This document shows, one piece after another, positions 45,063 through 54,976 of a stretch of DNA of 64,000 nucleotides. Numbering within the stretch: position 1 is the first letter of the stretch; each line of letters starts with the position of its first letter. Source of the DNA: Erwinia sp. SLM-02. Its GTDB lineage: Bacteria; Pseudomonadota; Gammaproteobacteria; Enterobacterales; Enterobacteriaceae. Below the pieces are notes generated by a model. That model was given only the letters and a program-made list of their open reading frames with translations. It did not search any database and had not been told where the DNA came from. The stretch spans positions 124,001 to 188,000 of the forward strand of contig NZ_JAQISN010000004.1 of assembly GCF_037450285.1 (NCBI RefSeq), in the 5' to 3' direction. The translations under genes and the position numbers were made by a program.

Positions 45063-46564
45063 GCAGGTGTTCCTCCGGTGGAATAAAGTAAAAGTGTTTC
45101 TTCGTCTGTCTCACTGGCTGCCATTTCGGCCACGATACGCCCGTCCCACAGAACGCAGATGCGGTCGCACAGCCCGACCAGCTCGGCAAATTCGCCGGAG
45201 GCATAAATCACCCCCTTTCCCTGACGGGCCAGTTCGTCAATCAGTTCAAAAAGATCCGTTTTTGCTTTGATATCAACGCCCTTTGTCGGTTCGTCGAAAA
45301 TCAGTACGTCGGCGTCATTCCGCAGCCATTTCCCAATCGCCACTTTTTGCTGGTTGCCGCCGGAAAGGCGTCGCAGCGTCTGCCGCGGTCCGGTGGTGCG
45401 GATACCCAGTTTTGCGATGACCTCTTCCGCCCAGCGCCACGCCTGGCGGTGGCCGAACAGGCTCCATCGCGAAAAGTTGTTATCGGCGCTGACGCTGAGA
45501 TTCATCACCACCGATTCATCAATAAAGATGCCTTCCTTCCTTCGCTCTTCGGGGATCAGCGCCATACCTTTTTCAACGGCGGCATGGGGTGAAGAAGGCC
45601 TCCACGGCCTGCCGTGCAGCGCTCCCTGCGTCATCCGGCTGCTACTGGCCCCAAACAGTGCCTTGCACAGTTCCGTTTTCCCTGCGCCCGCCAGCCCGGC
45701 AATCCCCAGGATCTCGCCCTTACGCAGCGTCAGCGTAATATCCTTCAGCAGCTGTTCGTCGTGCAGGCCGTCAATATGAAGCAGGACTTCTTCGCTGAAC
45801 GGTGGGCGGCGCGGTGGATAGATATCGTCCAGCTGGTGACCCAGCATCTTTTCCACAATCTGCTCGCCGCTCAGATCCTGCATTGGCCCGCTTTCAATCA
45901 GCTCGCCGTCGCGCAGTACCGTCAGACGATCGCAGATCGCCTTCAGTTCGTGAATGCGGTGGGAGATAAAGACCACCCCGATTCCGCTGTTTTGCAGGCG
46001 GCGAACCACCGCAAACAGGCGCTCGCTTTCATGCTGATCCAGCGGTGCCGTGGGTTCGTCCAGAATCAGGAACCGGCAGTGATGGGATAACGCACGGGCC
46101 AGTAAAATCTGCTGTTTTTCCGCCAGCGTGCAGTGCTCAACCTTACGGCGGACGTCAATCTGCACATCCAGCTGTTCCAGCAGGGCGCGGGCCTGGCGGC
46201 GCATTGCGCCCCAGCGATACAGCTGGCCGCCTTCGGCCAGCCGGTCCAGCATAATGTTCTCCGCCACGCTGAGCCCGGGCACCAGGGCCACATCTACTTC
46301 CTGCTGCACCAGATGGATGCCCAGCTGTTTGGCATCACGCGGGGATCGAATGGTTACCGGCTGACCGTCGAGCAGAATTTCACCGGTAAAGTGATCGTAT
46401 GCGCCTGACAGGACGGCCATCAGCGTTGATTTACCGGCCCCGTTAGCGCCGGTCAGTGCATGAACGGAGTGTCCCTCAAGCGTGAGGTCTACCGATTTGA
46501 GTGCCATAAAGCCGCCAAAAGCGATGGAGATATGGCGCATTTCAAGGCGATTTTGCGCGGTCAC
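45059..46564 (-). CDS. Sugar ABC transporter ATP-binding protein, RbsA type
   Basis: 501 residues containing two ATPase halves, as in RbsA/MglA. First Walker A GANGAGKST near 38-46, Walker B LILDEPTAPLD; second half with GLAGAGKTEL, signature LSGGNQQKV and LIFDEPTKGVD. The frame starts with GTG at 46564; ATG at residue 9 (MRHISIAFGG) is an alternative. Typical CUT2 operons also encode a periplasmic binding protein and sugar-metabolism enzymes, none of which are nearby. Confidence 0.9.
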   Translation of the reverse strand: MTAQNRLEMRHISIAFGGFMALKSVDLTLEGHSVHALTGANGAGKSTLMAVLSGAYDHFTGEILLDGQPVTIRSPRDAKQLGIHLVQQEVDVALVPGLSVAENIMLDRLAEGGQLYRWGAMRRQARALLEQLDVQIDVRRKVEHCTLAEKQQILLARALSHHCRFLILDEPTAPLDQHESERLFAVVRRLQNSGIGVVFISHRIHELKAICDRLTVLRDGELIESGPMQDLSGEQIVEKMLGHQLDDIYPPRRPPFSEEVLLHIDGLHDEQLLKDITLTLRKGEILGIAGLAGAGKTELCKALFGASSSRMTQGALHGRPWRPSSPHAAVEKGMALIPEERRKEGIFIDESVVMNLSVSADNNFSRWSLFGHRQAWRWAEEVIAKLGIRTTGPRQTLRRLSGGNQQKVAIGKWLRNDADVLIFDEPTKGVDIKAKTDLFELIDELARQGKGVIYASGEFAELVGLCDRICVLWDGRIVAEMAASETDEETLLLYSTGGTPA

Positions 46565-46801
46565 AGGCGTGTATTCTCTGGCTAATCAATGAGGATGCGC
46601 TGCATTTTTTAATGAATTATCACGGCAGGCAACAAACGAAAGAGCATAAGCTAACACAAAATCCTATTAGCCATCCAGATGTCTATATATAACGGAATTA
46701 AGCGCTGGTCGATGGATGATTATCAGGATGTAAAAGCAATTAAATGCAATTAATTAGCATTTTTATATGTTCGTATTCGGTGGAATGAAAGGTTACGTGT
46801 G

Positions 46802-46843
46802 GGAAGCAGGAAGCAGGAAGCAGGAAGCAGGAAGCAGGAAGCA
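46802..46843. repeat. Heptanucleotide microsatellite (GGAAGCA)6
   Basis: Six exact copies of GGAAGCA in tandem, 42 bp, followed by GCG. It lies about 25 bp beyond the sodA terminator, outside genes. Confidence 0.95.
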
Positions 46844-46863
46844 GCGTCAGGCTGAGCATCGGC

Positions 46864-46900
46864 AAAAAAAAACCGGTAACGCTGCGCGTCACCGGCTTTT
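46864..46900 (-). terminator. Rho-independent terminator of sodA
   Basis: On the minus strand AAAAGCCGGTGACGC pairs with GCGTTACCGGTTTTTT, giving a stem flanked by A and T runs, just after the sodA stop. Confidence 0.85.
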
Positions 46901-46917
46901 ATCACGCCTGCGGCAAA

Positions 46918-47535
46918 TTACTTCGCAGCAGCGAACAGGGCAGCAGCCCGATCCCAGTTAACCACATCCCAGAAGGCTTTGATGTAGTCAGGGCGTTTGT
47001 TCTGATATTTCAGGTAGTAAGCGTGTTCCCACACGTCCAGACCGATGATTGGCGTACCGGATGCACCGGAGATCGCTTCACCCATCAGCGGGCTGTCCTG
47101 GTTAGCCGTAGAAACGACCGCCAGCTTGTCACCTTTCTTAACCAGCCACGCCCAGCCTGAACCGAAACGGGTGGTTGCTGCTTTTTCGAATTCCGCTTTG
47201 AACGCGTCAACGCTGCCGAAATCTTTTTCGATAGCCGCTTTCAGATCGCCGCCCAGCGTGGTGCCGGTTTTCAGACCTTTCCAGAAGAAGCTGTGGTTAG
47301 AGTGGCCACCGGCGTTGTTACGCAGTGGGCCTTTCTTATCCGCTGGCAGCTGGTCCAGTTTAGCGATCAGTTCATCAACAGGCAGGTTGGCGAATTCAGT
47401 CCCTTCCAGCGCGGCGTTAGCGTTGTTAACGTAGGCCTGGTGGTGTTTAGTGTGATGGATTTCCATCGTCTGCTTGTCGAAATGGGGTTCCAGCGCATCG
47501 TATGCGTAAGGCAGGGATGGTAGTGAATAACTCAT
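46918..47535 (-). CDS. sodA: Manganese superoxide dismutase
   Basis: 205 residues from ATG 47535 (MSYSLPSLPYAYDALEPHFDK), with GGAG 9 bases upstream; a longer frame to 47577 is not supported. Close to E. coli SodA over its full length. Metal ligands are the His in EIHHTKHH (about 27), His in GHSNHSFFW (about 81), and Asp and His in LDVWEHAYY. It detoxifies superoxide in the cytoplasm. Confidence 0.97.
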   Translation of the reverse strand: MSYSLPSLPYAYDALEPHFDKQTMEIHHTKHHQAYVNNANAALEGTEFANLPVDELIAKLDQLPADKKGPLRNNAGGHSNHSFFWKGLKTGTTLGGDLKAAIEKDFGSVDAFKAEFEKAATTRFGSGWAWLVKKGDKLAVVSTANQDSPLMGEAISGASGTPIIGLDVWEHAYYLKYQNKRPDYIKAFWDVVNWDRAAALFAAAK

Positions 47536-47778
47536 GTTCATCATCTCCATTAATCTTAGGGGGTGCCAGTACGGCACCGGTAAGCAGTCGGATCATTATA
47601 GTTAAATAAATGATCGGGAAAAGGGTTATCAATGCCCCGATTACAGTAGGGGTATCTGAGAGAGCAGGCGGAACGCACTGGATATAGCATTTCCCCACCG
47701 CGTTATAATGAAATGATCTAAGAGAATATTTTCGAGTGGAAGCCTGTTTTGGCCGGGTAAACCCCGGCCGCGAGGAGG

Positions 47779-49119
47779 TTAACGGGCCAGTGCCGCGAGG
47801 GATTTATCCAGCGCCCCGACCAGCCAGTCGATATCGCTTTCCTGGAACGCCAGCGGCGGGCGCAGCTTCAGCACGTTGCCGTAAGGCCCGGCCACCGAGG
47901 TCAGCACATGGTTGTCTCGCAGCATTTCGGTAACATCCAGCGCCAGCTGTTTATTCGGCGTTTTACTGGCTTTATCCGTCACCAGTTCAAAACCGATAAA
48001 CAGCCCGGCACCGCGCACGTCGCCCACGCACTCGTACTTCTCTTTCAGGGTTAACAGTTCGGCCAGCAGCTTCGCGCCTACGACGCGGCTGTGCTCCTGC
48101 AGCTTCTCCTCTTCAATCACCTTCAGCACCGCCTGCGCCGCGGCCATCGCCACCGGGTTGCCGCCAAAGGTATTGAAGTAGGGGATATCGTCGCTGAACG
48201 CCGCCAGCACATCGCTTTTTGCCAGCAGGCCGGAAACCGGAATGCCGTTACCCATCGGTTTACCGGTGGTGATCACATCCGGCACCACGTCATGACGGGC
48301 AAAGCCCCAGAAGGTGTCACCGGTACGGGCGAAGCCGGGCTGAACCTCGTCGGCAATGAAGATACCGCCGTTTTTATGCACCACGTCAACGGCCTGCCTG
48401 AGGAAGCCTCGTGGGCCGGGCAGCACGCCGTCAGAGGAGAAAATGGAGTCCGCAAGGAAGCCGGCAAACTTGATGCCGTGGGCTGCCATATCGTCGATCT
48501 GCTTCTGAATTTCTGCGGCAAACCAGGCGCCGAGATCGGGCGTGTTAACCCGATAATGGTCCGGCGGCGGCACCAGGCGGGTCGTTGCCGCCAGCGGCTG
48601 CCCCGTACCCAGCGCGGGAGAGGCACCGGAGGTGAGATCGCTGGTGCCATGATAGGCTTCCTGGCTGACGATAATCCCGGTTCCGCCGCTCCAGGAACGC
48701 GCAATGCGGATCGCCAGATCGTTCGCCTCCGAGCCGGTACACATATACATGGCGCGGTCGATGGCGGCCGGTGCCGTGGCTAACAGCTGTTCAGAGTAAT
48801 CAAGGATCGATTCGTGCAGATAACGGGTGTGGGTGTTCAACTGCTGCATCTGCTGATGCACCGCATCAATCACCGCCGGGTGGCAGTGGCCAATGCTGGC
48901 GACGTTATTATAAACGTCGAGGTATTTGTTTCCTGCCGCATCCCACAGATACTGCCCCTTACCTTTCACCAGATGCACCGGCTTACGGTAGAACAGGCGG
49001 TAGGACTCCCCCAGCACTTTGCTGCGCTTATCGGTCAGTTTACGCACGTCGGCATCCAGCCCGTCAGCGTGCTCGGCTCGAAAACTGTTGGTATCCATGA
49101 TGGTTGAACGTGTAGCCAT
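47779..49119 (-). CDS. Class III PLP aminotransferase, AGXT2/phospholyase-like
   Basis: 446 residues with the class III fold. PLP-binding Lys287 is in TTGKPMGNGIPVSG; the cofactor-binding Asp is in FIADEVQPGFARTG. The sequence resembles alanine-glyoxylate aminotransferase 2 and the ethanolamine-phosphate phospholyase group more than GabT or ArgD. Substrate unknown, perhaps an amino alcohol phosphate or beta-amino acid. ATG 49098 is an alternative start. Divergent from a DeoR-family regulator, which probably controls it. Confidence 0.85.
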   Translation of the reverse strand: MATRSTIMDTNSFRAEHADGLDADVRKLTDKRSKVLGESYRLFYRKPVHLVKGKGQYLWDAAGNKYLDVYNNVASIGHCHPAVIDAVHQQMQQLNTHTRYLHESILDYSEQLLATAPAAIDRAMYMCTGSEANDLAIRIARSWSGGTGIIVSQEAYHGTSDLTSGASPALGTGQPLAATTRLVPPPDHYRVNTPDLGAWFAAEIQKQIDDMAAHGIKFAGFLADSIFSSDGVLPGPRGFLRQAVDVVHKNGGIFIADEVQPGFARTGDTFWGFARHDVVPDVITTGKPMGNGIPVSGLLAKSDVLAAFSDDIPYFNTFGGNPVAMAAAQAVLKVIEEEKLQEHSRVVGAKLLAELLTLKEKYECVGDVRGAGLFIGFELVTDKASKTPNKQLALDVTEMLRDNHVLTSVAGPYGNVLKLRPPLAFQESDIDWLVGALDKSLAALAR

Positions 49120-49207
49120 TGATCGCTCCCGTTACAAAAATGAGGTTTGCCCGGCGGCAGGCATTCAGTGATGTCTGAGGATTATCATGGCAACTTTTTC
49201 GCTAAAT

Positions 49208-49240
49208 GCAACAAAATACACAAACGCAATAAAATACACA
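49208..49240. promoter_or_regulatory. Direct repeats, probable DeoR-family operator
   Basis: GCAACAAAATACACA (49208-49222) and GCAATAAAATACACA (49226-49240) differ at one base and repeat with an 18-bp period, in the gap between the divergent aminotransferase and DeoR genes. DeoR-family repressors often bind such repeats. Predicted. Confidence 0.5.
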
Positions 49241-49301
49241 TGCACAGTTCCTCATTGTCAGTTAGGCTATGACGGTGAGTCAGGGTCAGGAAATCAGAAT
49301 T

Positions 49302-50078
49302 ATGCTGCAGGAAACACGCTTACATCGCATCCGCGCGCTGCTCAGCACGCTGAATCAGGTGAGTACCGAGCGGATTATTAAAGAGCTGGGTATCTCGCGG
49401 GAAACCGCCCGCCGCGACATTATCGAACTGGAAGCGCAGGGGATGGCGCGCCGGGTACACGGCGGCCTGGTGGCGCTGGACGCCACACCGGAACCACCGC
49501 TGACCGTCCGCAGCGGTTCAATGGCAAAAGAGAAGCGGGCGATTGCCCGTGCGGCGGTGCAGCTTTTACAGCCCGGCCAGACCCTGTTTATCGATGCGGG
49601 CAGCACCACGACGATGCTCGCCGAGGAGCTGCGCTCGATGTCCGGCCTGACGATCATCACCAACAGCCTGAACGCCGCGCTGAAGCTCAGTGCTGCAGAA
49701 GAATACGAGACGCTGGGCAATGAGGTGATCCTGCTGGGGGGCAGCATGCGGGCGGGCGCACAGGAAACGCGGGGGGAGCTGACGGTCAGCGAGATTTATC
49801 GCTATCGCGCCGACCTGGCGCTGCTTTCGCCGGTCGGCGTGGAGGCCCGGCAGGGTGCCAGCAGCTTCCATCCGCATGAGGCAGCCATCGCCAGAGCGAT
49901 GACCGAACAGGCTGCCCGCCTGATCCTGCTGGCTGACCACACCAAAATCGGCATCAGCAGCCGCATAAACTATGCCAGCGCCCAGCAGATCGGCACGCTG
50001 ATCAGCGATCGGGGGGCCGCCACGCTGCCCGCAATGGCGGCCTTACAGCAGAAACTTCCGCAGGTTCTGCTGGCTTAA
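49302..50078 (+). CDS. DeoR-family transcriptional regulator
   Basis: 258 residues from ATG 49302 (MLQETRLHRIRALLSTLNQV); the frame also opens at 49269. N-terminal DeoR helix-turn-helix (VSTERIIKELGISRETARRDIIELEAQGMARRVHGG) and a C-terminal sugar-phosphate-binding domain (LFIDAGSTTTMLAEEL, ADLALLSPVGV, LLADHTKIG). Expected to repress the divergent aminotransferase gene and respond to a phosphorylated ligand. Its end overlaps that of fdhD by 4 bp. Confidence 0.9.
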   Translation: MLQETRLHRIRALLSTLNQVSTERIIKELGISRETARRDIIELEAQGMARRVHGGLVALDATPEPPLTVRSGSMAKEKRAIARAAVQLLQPGQTLFIDAGSTTTMLAEELRSMSGLTIITNSLNAALKLSAAEEYETLGNEVILLGGSMRAGAQETRGELTVSEIYRYRADLALLSPVGVEARQGASSFHPHEAAIARAMTEQAARLILLADHTKIGISSRINYASAQQIGTLISDRGAATLPAMAALQQKLPQVLLA

Positions 50079-50899
50079 ATCAGCCGCTGCGGATGGGTAT
50101 ATACCGTCGCGCGGCCCGGTTTGCAGAAGCCGACCAGCGTCAGGTTGCTGCGCTGGGCTACCTCCACCGCCAGCCGGGTGGCGGCAGAAACGGCAAACAG
50201 GATCTCCACGCCGCACATCGCGGCCTTCTGCACCATCTCATAGCTGGCGCGGCTGGACACCAGCACCGCCCCTGGCCCCCAGTCGGCGCGACTGCGCAGA
50301 CCCAGCAGCTTATCCAGCGCCACGTGACGGCCAACGTCTTCGCAGCCGGCGGTTAAATTACCGTCAGGCTGGATCCAGGCGGCGGCATGCGTGCAGCCGG
50401 TCAGCTGGCCCACCGGCTGGAAGCCGTTAAGCTGGCTTAAAGCGCGGTCAAGATTGCTGAAATCAAACGTCTGGCTGAACGGCAGGGCGTCGATGGGCTT
50501 GCCGATCTCTTCCAGCTGTTCGACGCCGCAGACGCCGCACCCGGTTCGCCCCGCCATCGCGCGTCGGCGTTCTTTCAGGCCCATAAAGCGACGGCTGGAC
50601 AGCTCCACGTGAACTTCAATCCCGTCGCAGGCAGGCTGAATATCAATGCCGTAAATCTCCGCCGGGCTGCTGATAATCCCTTCCGATAACGAGAAGCCAA
50701 TGGCAAATGCTTCCAGATCTTTCGGCGTGGCCATCATCACCACGTGGGAAATGCCGTTATACACCAGCGCCACCGGAACCTCCTCAGCCAGCCAGTCCGG
50801 CCGGGAGAGCTGCAGGCTGTCCCGCGGCCACACGTCCCCTAAACCGGCCCCGATCGTCCCGGCCGTTTTTTTGTCGATAATGTGCTGTTTTCCGCTCAA
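50075..50899 (-). CDS. fdhD: Formate dehydrogenase sulfurtransferase FdhD
   Basis: 274 residues (277 in E. coli). The sulfur-transfer cysteines are Cys121 and Cys124 (TGCGVCGVEQ), at the same positions as in E. coli. FdhD passes sulfur from IscS to the molybdenum cofactor of formate dehydrogenases, which is required for activity. Transcribed divergently from fdoG with 140 bp between, as in E. coli. Confidence 0.96.
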   Translation of the reverse strand: MSGKQHIIDKKTAGTIGAGLGDVWPRDSLQLSRPDWLAEEVPVALVYNGISHVVMMATPKDLEAFAIGFSLSEGIISSPAEIYGIDIQPACDGIEVHVELSSRRFMGLKERRRAMAGRTGCGVCGVEQLEEIGKPIDALPFSQTFDFSNLDRALSQLNGFQPVGQLTGCTHAAAWIQPDGNLTAGCEDVGRHVALDKLLGLRSRADWGPGAVLVSSRASYEMVQKAAMCGVEILFAVSAATRLAVEVAQRSNLTLVGFCKPGRATVYTHPQRLI

Positions 50900-51040
50900 T
50901 CTGTCTTATCCTTCACCAACAACCCTGCGGTTTATGTGGTAATATGCCGACCGCATGCGTTTCAATATTGTCTGCAATTGTGAACCTCTGAAGGAAACGC
51001 CGCAAAAATAATTGAGCAACATCGATACAGGAAGAATGCG

Positions 51041-54000
51041 ATGAATGTCAGCAGAAGACGTTTTTTTAAAATCTGCGCAGGTGGGATGGCAGGCACCACG
51101 GCTGCCGCGCTGGGATTTGTTCCCGCCGCCGCGCTGGCGGAGAGCCGCCAGTACAAGCTGTTACGCGCTCGTGAAACCCGAAATACCTGCACCTACTGTT
51201 CCGTTGGCTGTGGCCTGCTGATTTACAGCATGGGCGATGGCGCAAAAAATGCCAGACAGTCGATATTCCACATTGAAGGCGACGCGGACCATCCGGTCAA
51301 CCGCGGTGCGCTTTGCCCGAAAGGCGCGGGACTGCTGGATTACATTCACAGCGACAGCCGCCTCAAATACCCCGAATATCGCGCTCCCGGCTCCGACAGC
51401 TGGCAGCGTATCAGCTGGGATGAAGCCTACGACCGCATTGCCCGGCTGATGAAGGACGATCGCGATGCCAACTTTATTGCCCGCAATGAAGAAGGCGTAA
51501 CGGTGAACCGCTGGCTGAGTACCGGCATGCTGTGCGCTTCCGCCTCCAGCAATGAAACCGGCTATCTGACGCAGAAAATCACCCGTTCGCTCGGCATGCT
51601 CGCCGTCGACAACCAGGCGCGCGTCTGACACGGACCTACGGTAGCAAGTCTTGCTCCTACGTTCGGTCGCGGTGCGATGACCAATCACTGGGTCGACATC
51701 CGCAATGCGAATCTGATTATTGTTATGGGTGGCAACGCCGCTGAGGCGCATCCGGTGGGATTCCGCTGGGTCATGGAAGCCAAAATCCATAACAACGCCA
51801 AACTTATCGTCATCGATCCGCGCTTCACGCGAACCGCGTCGGTCGCCGATTTCTATACGCCCATTCGTTCCGGCAGCGATATCACCTTCCTGTCGGGGGT
51901 TCTGCGTTACCTGATCGAGCATGATACCGTTCAGCACGAATACGTCGCGTCCTACACCAATGCCAGCCTGCTGGTGCGGGAAGATTTCAGCTTTGATGAC
52001 GGCCTGTTCAGCGGTTATGACCCGGAGACGCGCAGCTACGACAAGAGCAGCTGGCACTATCAGCTGGATGAACAGGGCCACGCCCTGCGCGATCCCACGC
52101 TGCAGCATCCCCGATGCGTCTGGAATCTGCTGAAAACGCACGTCAGCCGCTACACGCCGGAAATTGTGGAGCGGATCTGCGGCACGCCGAAGGCCGATTT
52201 CCTCAAGGTCTGCGCAATGCTGGCCGAAACCAGCGTGCGAGATCGCACCGCAACCTTCCTCTATGCCCTTGGCTGGACGCAGCACTCGGTAGGCGCGCAA
52301 AACATCCGCACCATGGCGATGATCCAGCTGCTGCTGGGGAATATGGGGATGGCCGGCGGTGGCATTAACGCCCTGCGCGGCCACTCCAATATCCAGGGGC
52401 TGACCGATCTGGGCCTGCTGTCGCAGAGCCTGACCGGCTATATGACCCTGCCTTCCGATAAACAGGCTACGCTGCCCGCCTACCTTGACGCCAACACGCC
52501 AAAAGCGCTGCTGCCAGGCCAGGTAAACTACTGGGGCAACTATCCCAAATTCTTTATCAGCCTGATGAAATCCTGGTGGGGCGACAACGCCCGGGCGGAA
52601 AACAACTGGGGCTTTGACTGGCTGCCGAAGTGGGATAAAGGCTACGACGTGCTGCGCTACTTCGACATGATGCACCGTGGCGAAGTGAACGGCTATCTGT
52701 GCCAGGGCTTTAACCCGCTGGCCTCCTTCCCGCATAAGAAGAAAGTCAGCGAGTCGCTGTCGAAGCTGAAATTCCTCGTGGTGATCGACCCGCTGAACAC
52801 CGAAACCTCAACGTTCTGGCAGCGCCACGGCGAGTTTAACGATGTGCATCCGGCGGATATTCAGACGGAAGTGTTCCGCCTGCCGTCCACCTGCTTTGCG
52901 GAAGAAGACGGCTCGATCGTTAACTCGGCGCGCTGGCTACAGTGGCACTGGAAAGCGGCGGACGGTCCCGGCGAGGCGCATAACGATGGCGAAATTCTGG
53001 CCGGTATTTACTCACGCCTGCGTAAGCTCTACGCCAGCGAAGGCGGCGCGGCACCGGAACCGGTGGTGAATATGACCTGGGACTACCTGACGCCGGATTC
53101 TCCGGCCTCCGAAGAGGTGGCGCAGGAAAGCAATGGCCGGGCGCTGGTGGATCTGCTGGACGAAAAAGGCGCGGTGCTGGTGAAAAAAGGCCAGCAGCTC
53201 AGCAGTTTTGCGCAGCTGCGCGATGACGGTAGCACGGCCAGCGGCTGTTGGATCTTCGCCGGTAGCTGGACCCCGGAAGGCAACCAGATGGCGCGACGCG
53301 ACAACAGCGATCCGTCCGGCCTGGGCAATACGCCGAACTGGAGCTGGGCATGGCCGCTGAACCGCCGCATCCTTTACAACCGTGCCTCCGCCGACCCGCA
53401 GGGGAAAGCGTGGGATCCCAAACGCCAGCTGCTGCACTGGGACGGCGCAAAATGGAGCGGCCAGGACGTGGCCGACTACGGCACGGCTCCCCCGGGCAGC
53501 GAAGCCGGGCCGTTTATCATGCAGGCGGAAGGGCTGGGACGCCTGTTCGCCCTCGATAAGATGGCGGAAGGGCCGTTCCCGGAACACTACGAGCCGTTTG
53601 AAACGCCCATCGGCACCAATCCGTTGCACCCTTCGGTGATCTCCAACCCGGCGGCGCGCGTTTTTGCCGACGACCTCAAGGCGATGGGCTCGGCGGCGGA
53701 GTTCCCGTATGTCGGCACCACCTATCGCCTCACCGAGCATTTCCACTACTGGACCAAGCATGCGCGGCTCAACGCTATTGCACAGCCGGAGCAGTTTATC
53801 GAAATCGGTGAAGTGCTGGCGGAGAAGCTGGGCATTGCCAAAGGGGACCGGGTGAAGGTCAGTTCTAACCGTGGCTACATCAAAGCGGTAGCGGTAGTGA
53901 CCAAACGCCTGCGGCCGCTAACGGTGGACGGTAAAACGGTCGATACCATCGGCATCCCGCTGCACTGGGGCTTTACCGGCGTGGCGAAGCAGGGATTCCT

Positions 54001-54088
54001 GGCGAATACCCTGACGCCGTTCGTCGGCGATGCCAACACACAAACGCCGGAGTTCAAGGCGTTCCTGGTCAACGTGGAGAAGGTGTAA
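51041..54088 (+). CDS. fdoG: Formate dehydrogenase-O alpha subunit, selenoprotein
   Basis: 1015 residues if the in-frame TGA at 51626-51628 (codon 196) is read as selenocysteine. The sequence continues in the same frame on both sides (NQARV-U-HGPTVASLAPTFGRGAMTNHW), and Sec196 is the position known in E. coli FdoG. A twin-arginine signal (SRRRFFKICAGG) exports the folded enzyme; Cys residues in RNTCTYCSVGCGLL hold a [4Fe-4S] cluster. The subunit oxidises formate at a Mo-bis(MGD) centre in the periplasm. A SECIS hairpin follows the TGA. First gene of fdoGHI. Confidence 0.97.
51629..51667 (+). promoter_or_regulatory. SECIS element of fdoG
   Basis: Directly after the UGA codon the RNA can fold with GTAGCAAG pairing to the later CTTGCTCCTAC, leaving a small apical loop around AGTCTT. 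It corresponds in place and sequence to the E. coli fdoG SECIS recognised by SelB. Confidence 0.85.
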
Positions 54089-54091
54089 ACG

Positions 54092-54976
54092 ATGGCTTAT
54101 CAATCTCAGGACATTGTCCGCCGCTCGGCCACTAACGCCCTCACCCCCGCGCCCCGCGCGCGGGACCATCAGCAGGAAGTGGCCAAGCTGATCGACGTCA
54201 CCACCTGCATCGGCTGCAAGGCCTGCCAGGTGGCGTGCTCCGAGTGGAACGACCTGCGTGATGAGGTGGGCAGCAACGTCGGGGTGTACGACAACCCCGC
54301 CGATCTGTCCGCGCAGTCATGGACGGTGATGCGCTTCTCGGAAGTGGAAGAGAACAACCGGCTGGAATGGCTTATCCGTAAGGACGGCTGCATGCACTGT
54401 GCCGATCCCGGCTGCCTGAAGGCCTGCCCGTCCGAGGGGGCGATAATTCAGTACGCTAACGGCATTGTTGACTTCCAGTCTGAGCAGTGCATTGGCTGTG
54501 GCTACTGCATCGCCGGCTGCCCGTTTAACGTGCCGCGCATCAACCCGAAGGACAACCGCGCCTACAAATGCACCCTGTGCGTCGATCGCGTTAACGTCGG
54601 GCAGGAACCCGCCTGCGTGAAAACCTGCCCAACCGGTGCAATCCACTTTGGCAGCAAAGAGGACATGACAACGCTGGCGGCGGAGCGCGTTGATGAACTA
54701 CAGGGGCGAGGCTATCAGAATGCGGGGCTTTACGATCCTCAGGGCGTTGGCGGCACGCACGTGATGTACGTTCTGCACCATGCCGACAGGCCGGAGCTTT
54801 ACCACGGACTGCCGCAGGACCCGGCCATCAGCCCGGCGGTCACCTTCTGGAAAGGGGTTTGGAAACCGCTGGCGGCGATCGGCTTTGCCGCCACCTTTGC
54901 CGCCTCGATATTTCACTATGTCGGTATCGGGCCTAACCGGGTTGACGATGACGATGATGAGGAGGAACAGCCATGA
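54092..54976 (+). CDS. fdoH: Formate dehydrogenase-O beta subunit, iron-sulfur
   Basis: 294 residues. Four [4Fe-4S] clusters are implied by the cysteine sets CIGCKACQVACSEW, CMHCADPGCLKACP, CIGCGYCIAGCPF and CTLCVDRVNVGQEPACVKTCP. A single membrane helix lies near the C-terminus (about 258-280), followed by an acidic tail. It carries electrons from FdoG to the cytochrome subunit. Starts 3 bp after fdoG and overlaps fdoI. Confidence 0.97.
   Translation: MAYQSQDIVRRSATNALTPAPRARDHQQEVAKLIDVTTCIGCKACQVACSEWNDLRDEVGSNVGVYDNPADLSAQSWTVMRFSEVEENNRLEWLIRKDGCMHCADPGCLKACPSEGAIIQYANGIVDFQSEQCIGCGYCIAGCPFNVPRINPKDNRAYKCTLCVDRVNVGQEPACVKTCPTGAIHFGSKEDMTTLAAERVDELQGRGYQNAGLYDPQGVGGTHVMYVLHHADRPELYHGLPQDPAISPAVTFWKGVWKPLAAIGFAATFAASIFHYVGIGPNRVDDDDDEEEQP

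Larger units (their letters stand above)
46565..46917. other. Intergenic region with a microsatellite, between the ABC genes and sodA
   Basis: About 350 bp. The AT-rich right-hand side of the ABC operon start should hold its promoter. The rest contains a seven-base tandem repeat and the sodA terminator, listed separately. An open frame running over the repeat (46767-46961) is a by-product of the repeat. Confidence 0.5.

Noticed and set aside
46802..46843. CRISPR-like tandem repeat
   Set aside because: Units are only 7 bp with no spacers; there are no cas genes.
46767..46961. Small open frame with a repeated EAGSRKQ peptide
   Set aside because: It is produced by the GGAAGCA microsatellite, has no ribosome binding site and runs into the sodA gene from the opposite strand.
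51626..51628. Apparent premature stop (TGA) splitting the formate dehydrogenase alpha subunit
   Set aside because: It is at the known selenocysteine codon 196, the frame continues unchanged, a SECIS hairpin follows, and selA, selB and selC are all in the window.
51161..52735. Long open frame antisense to fdoG
   Set aside because: Opposite a conserved gene; its translation is low-complexity and without a family match.
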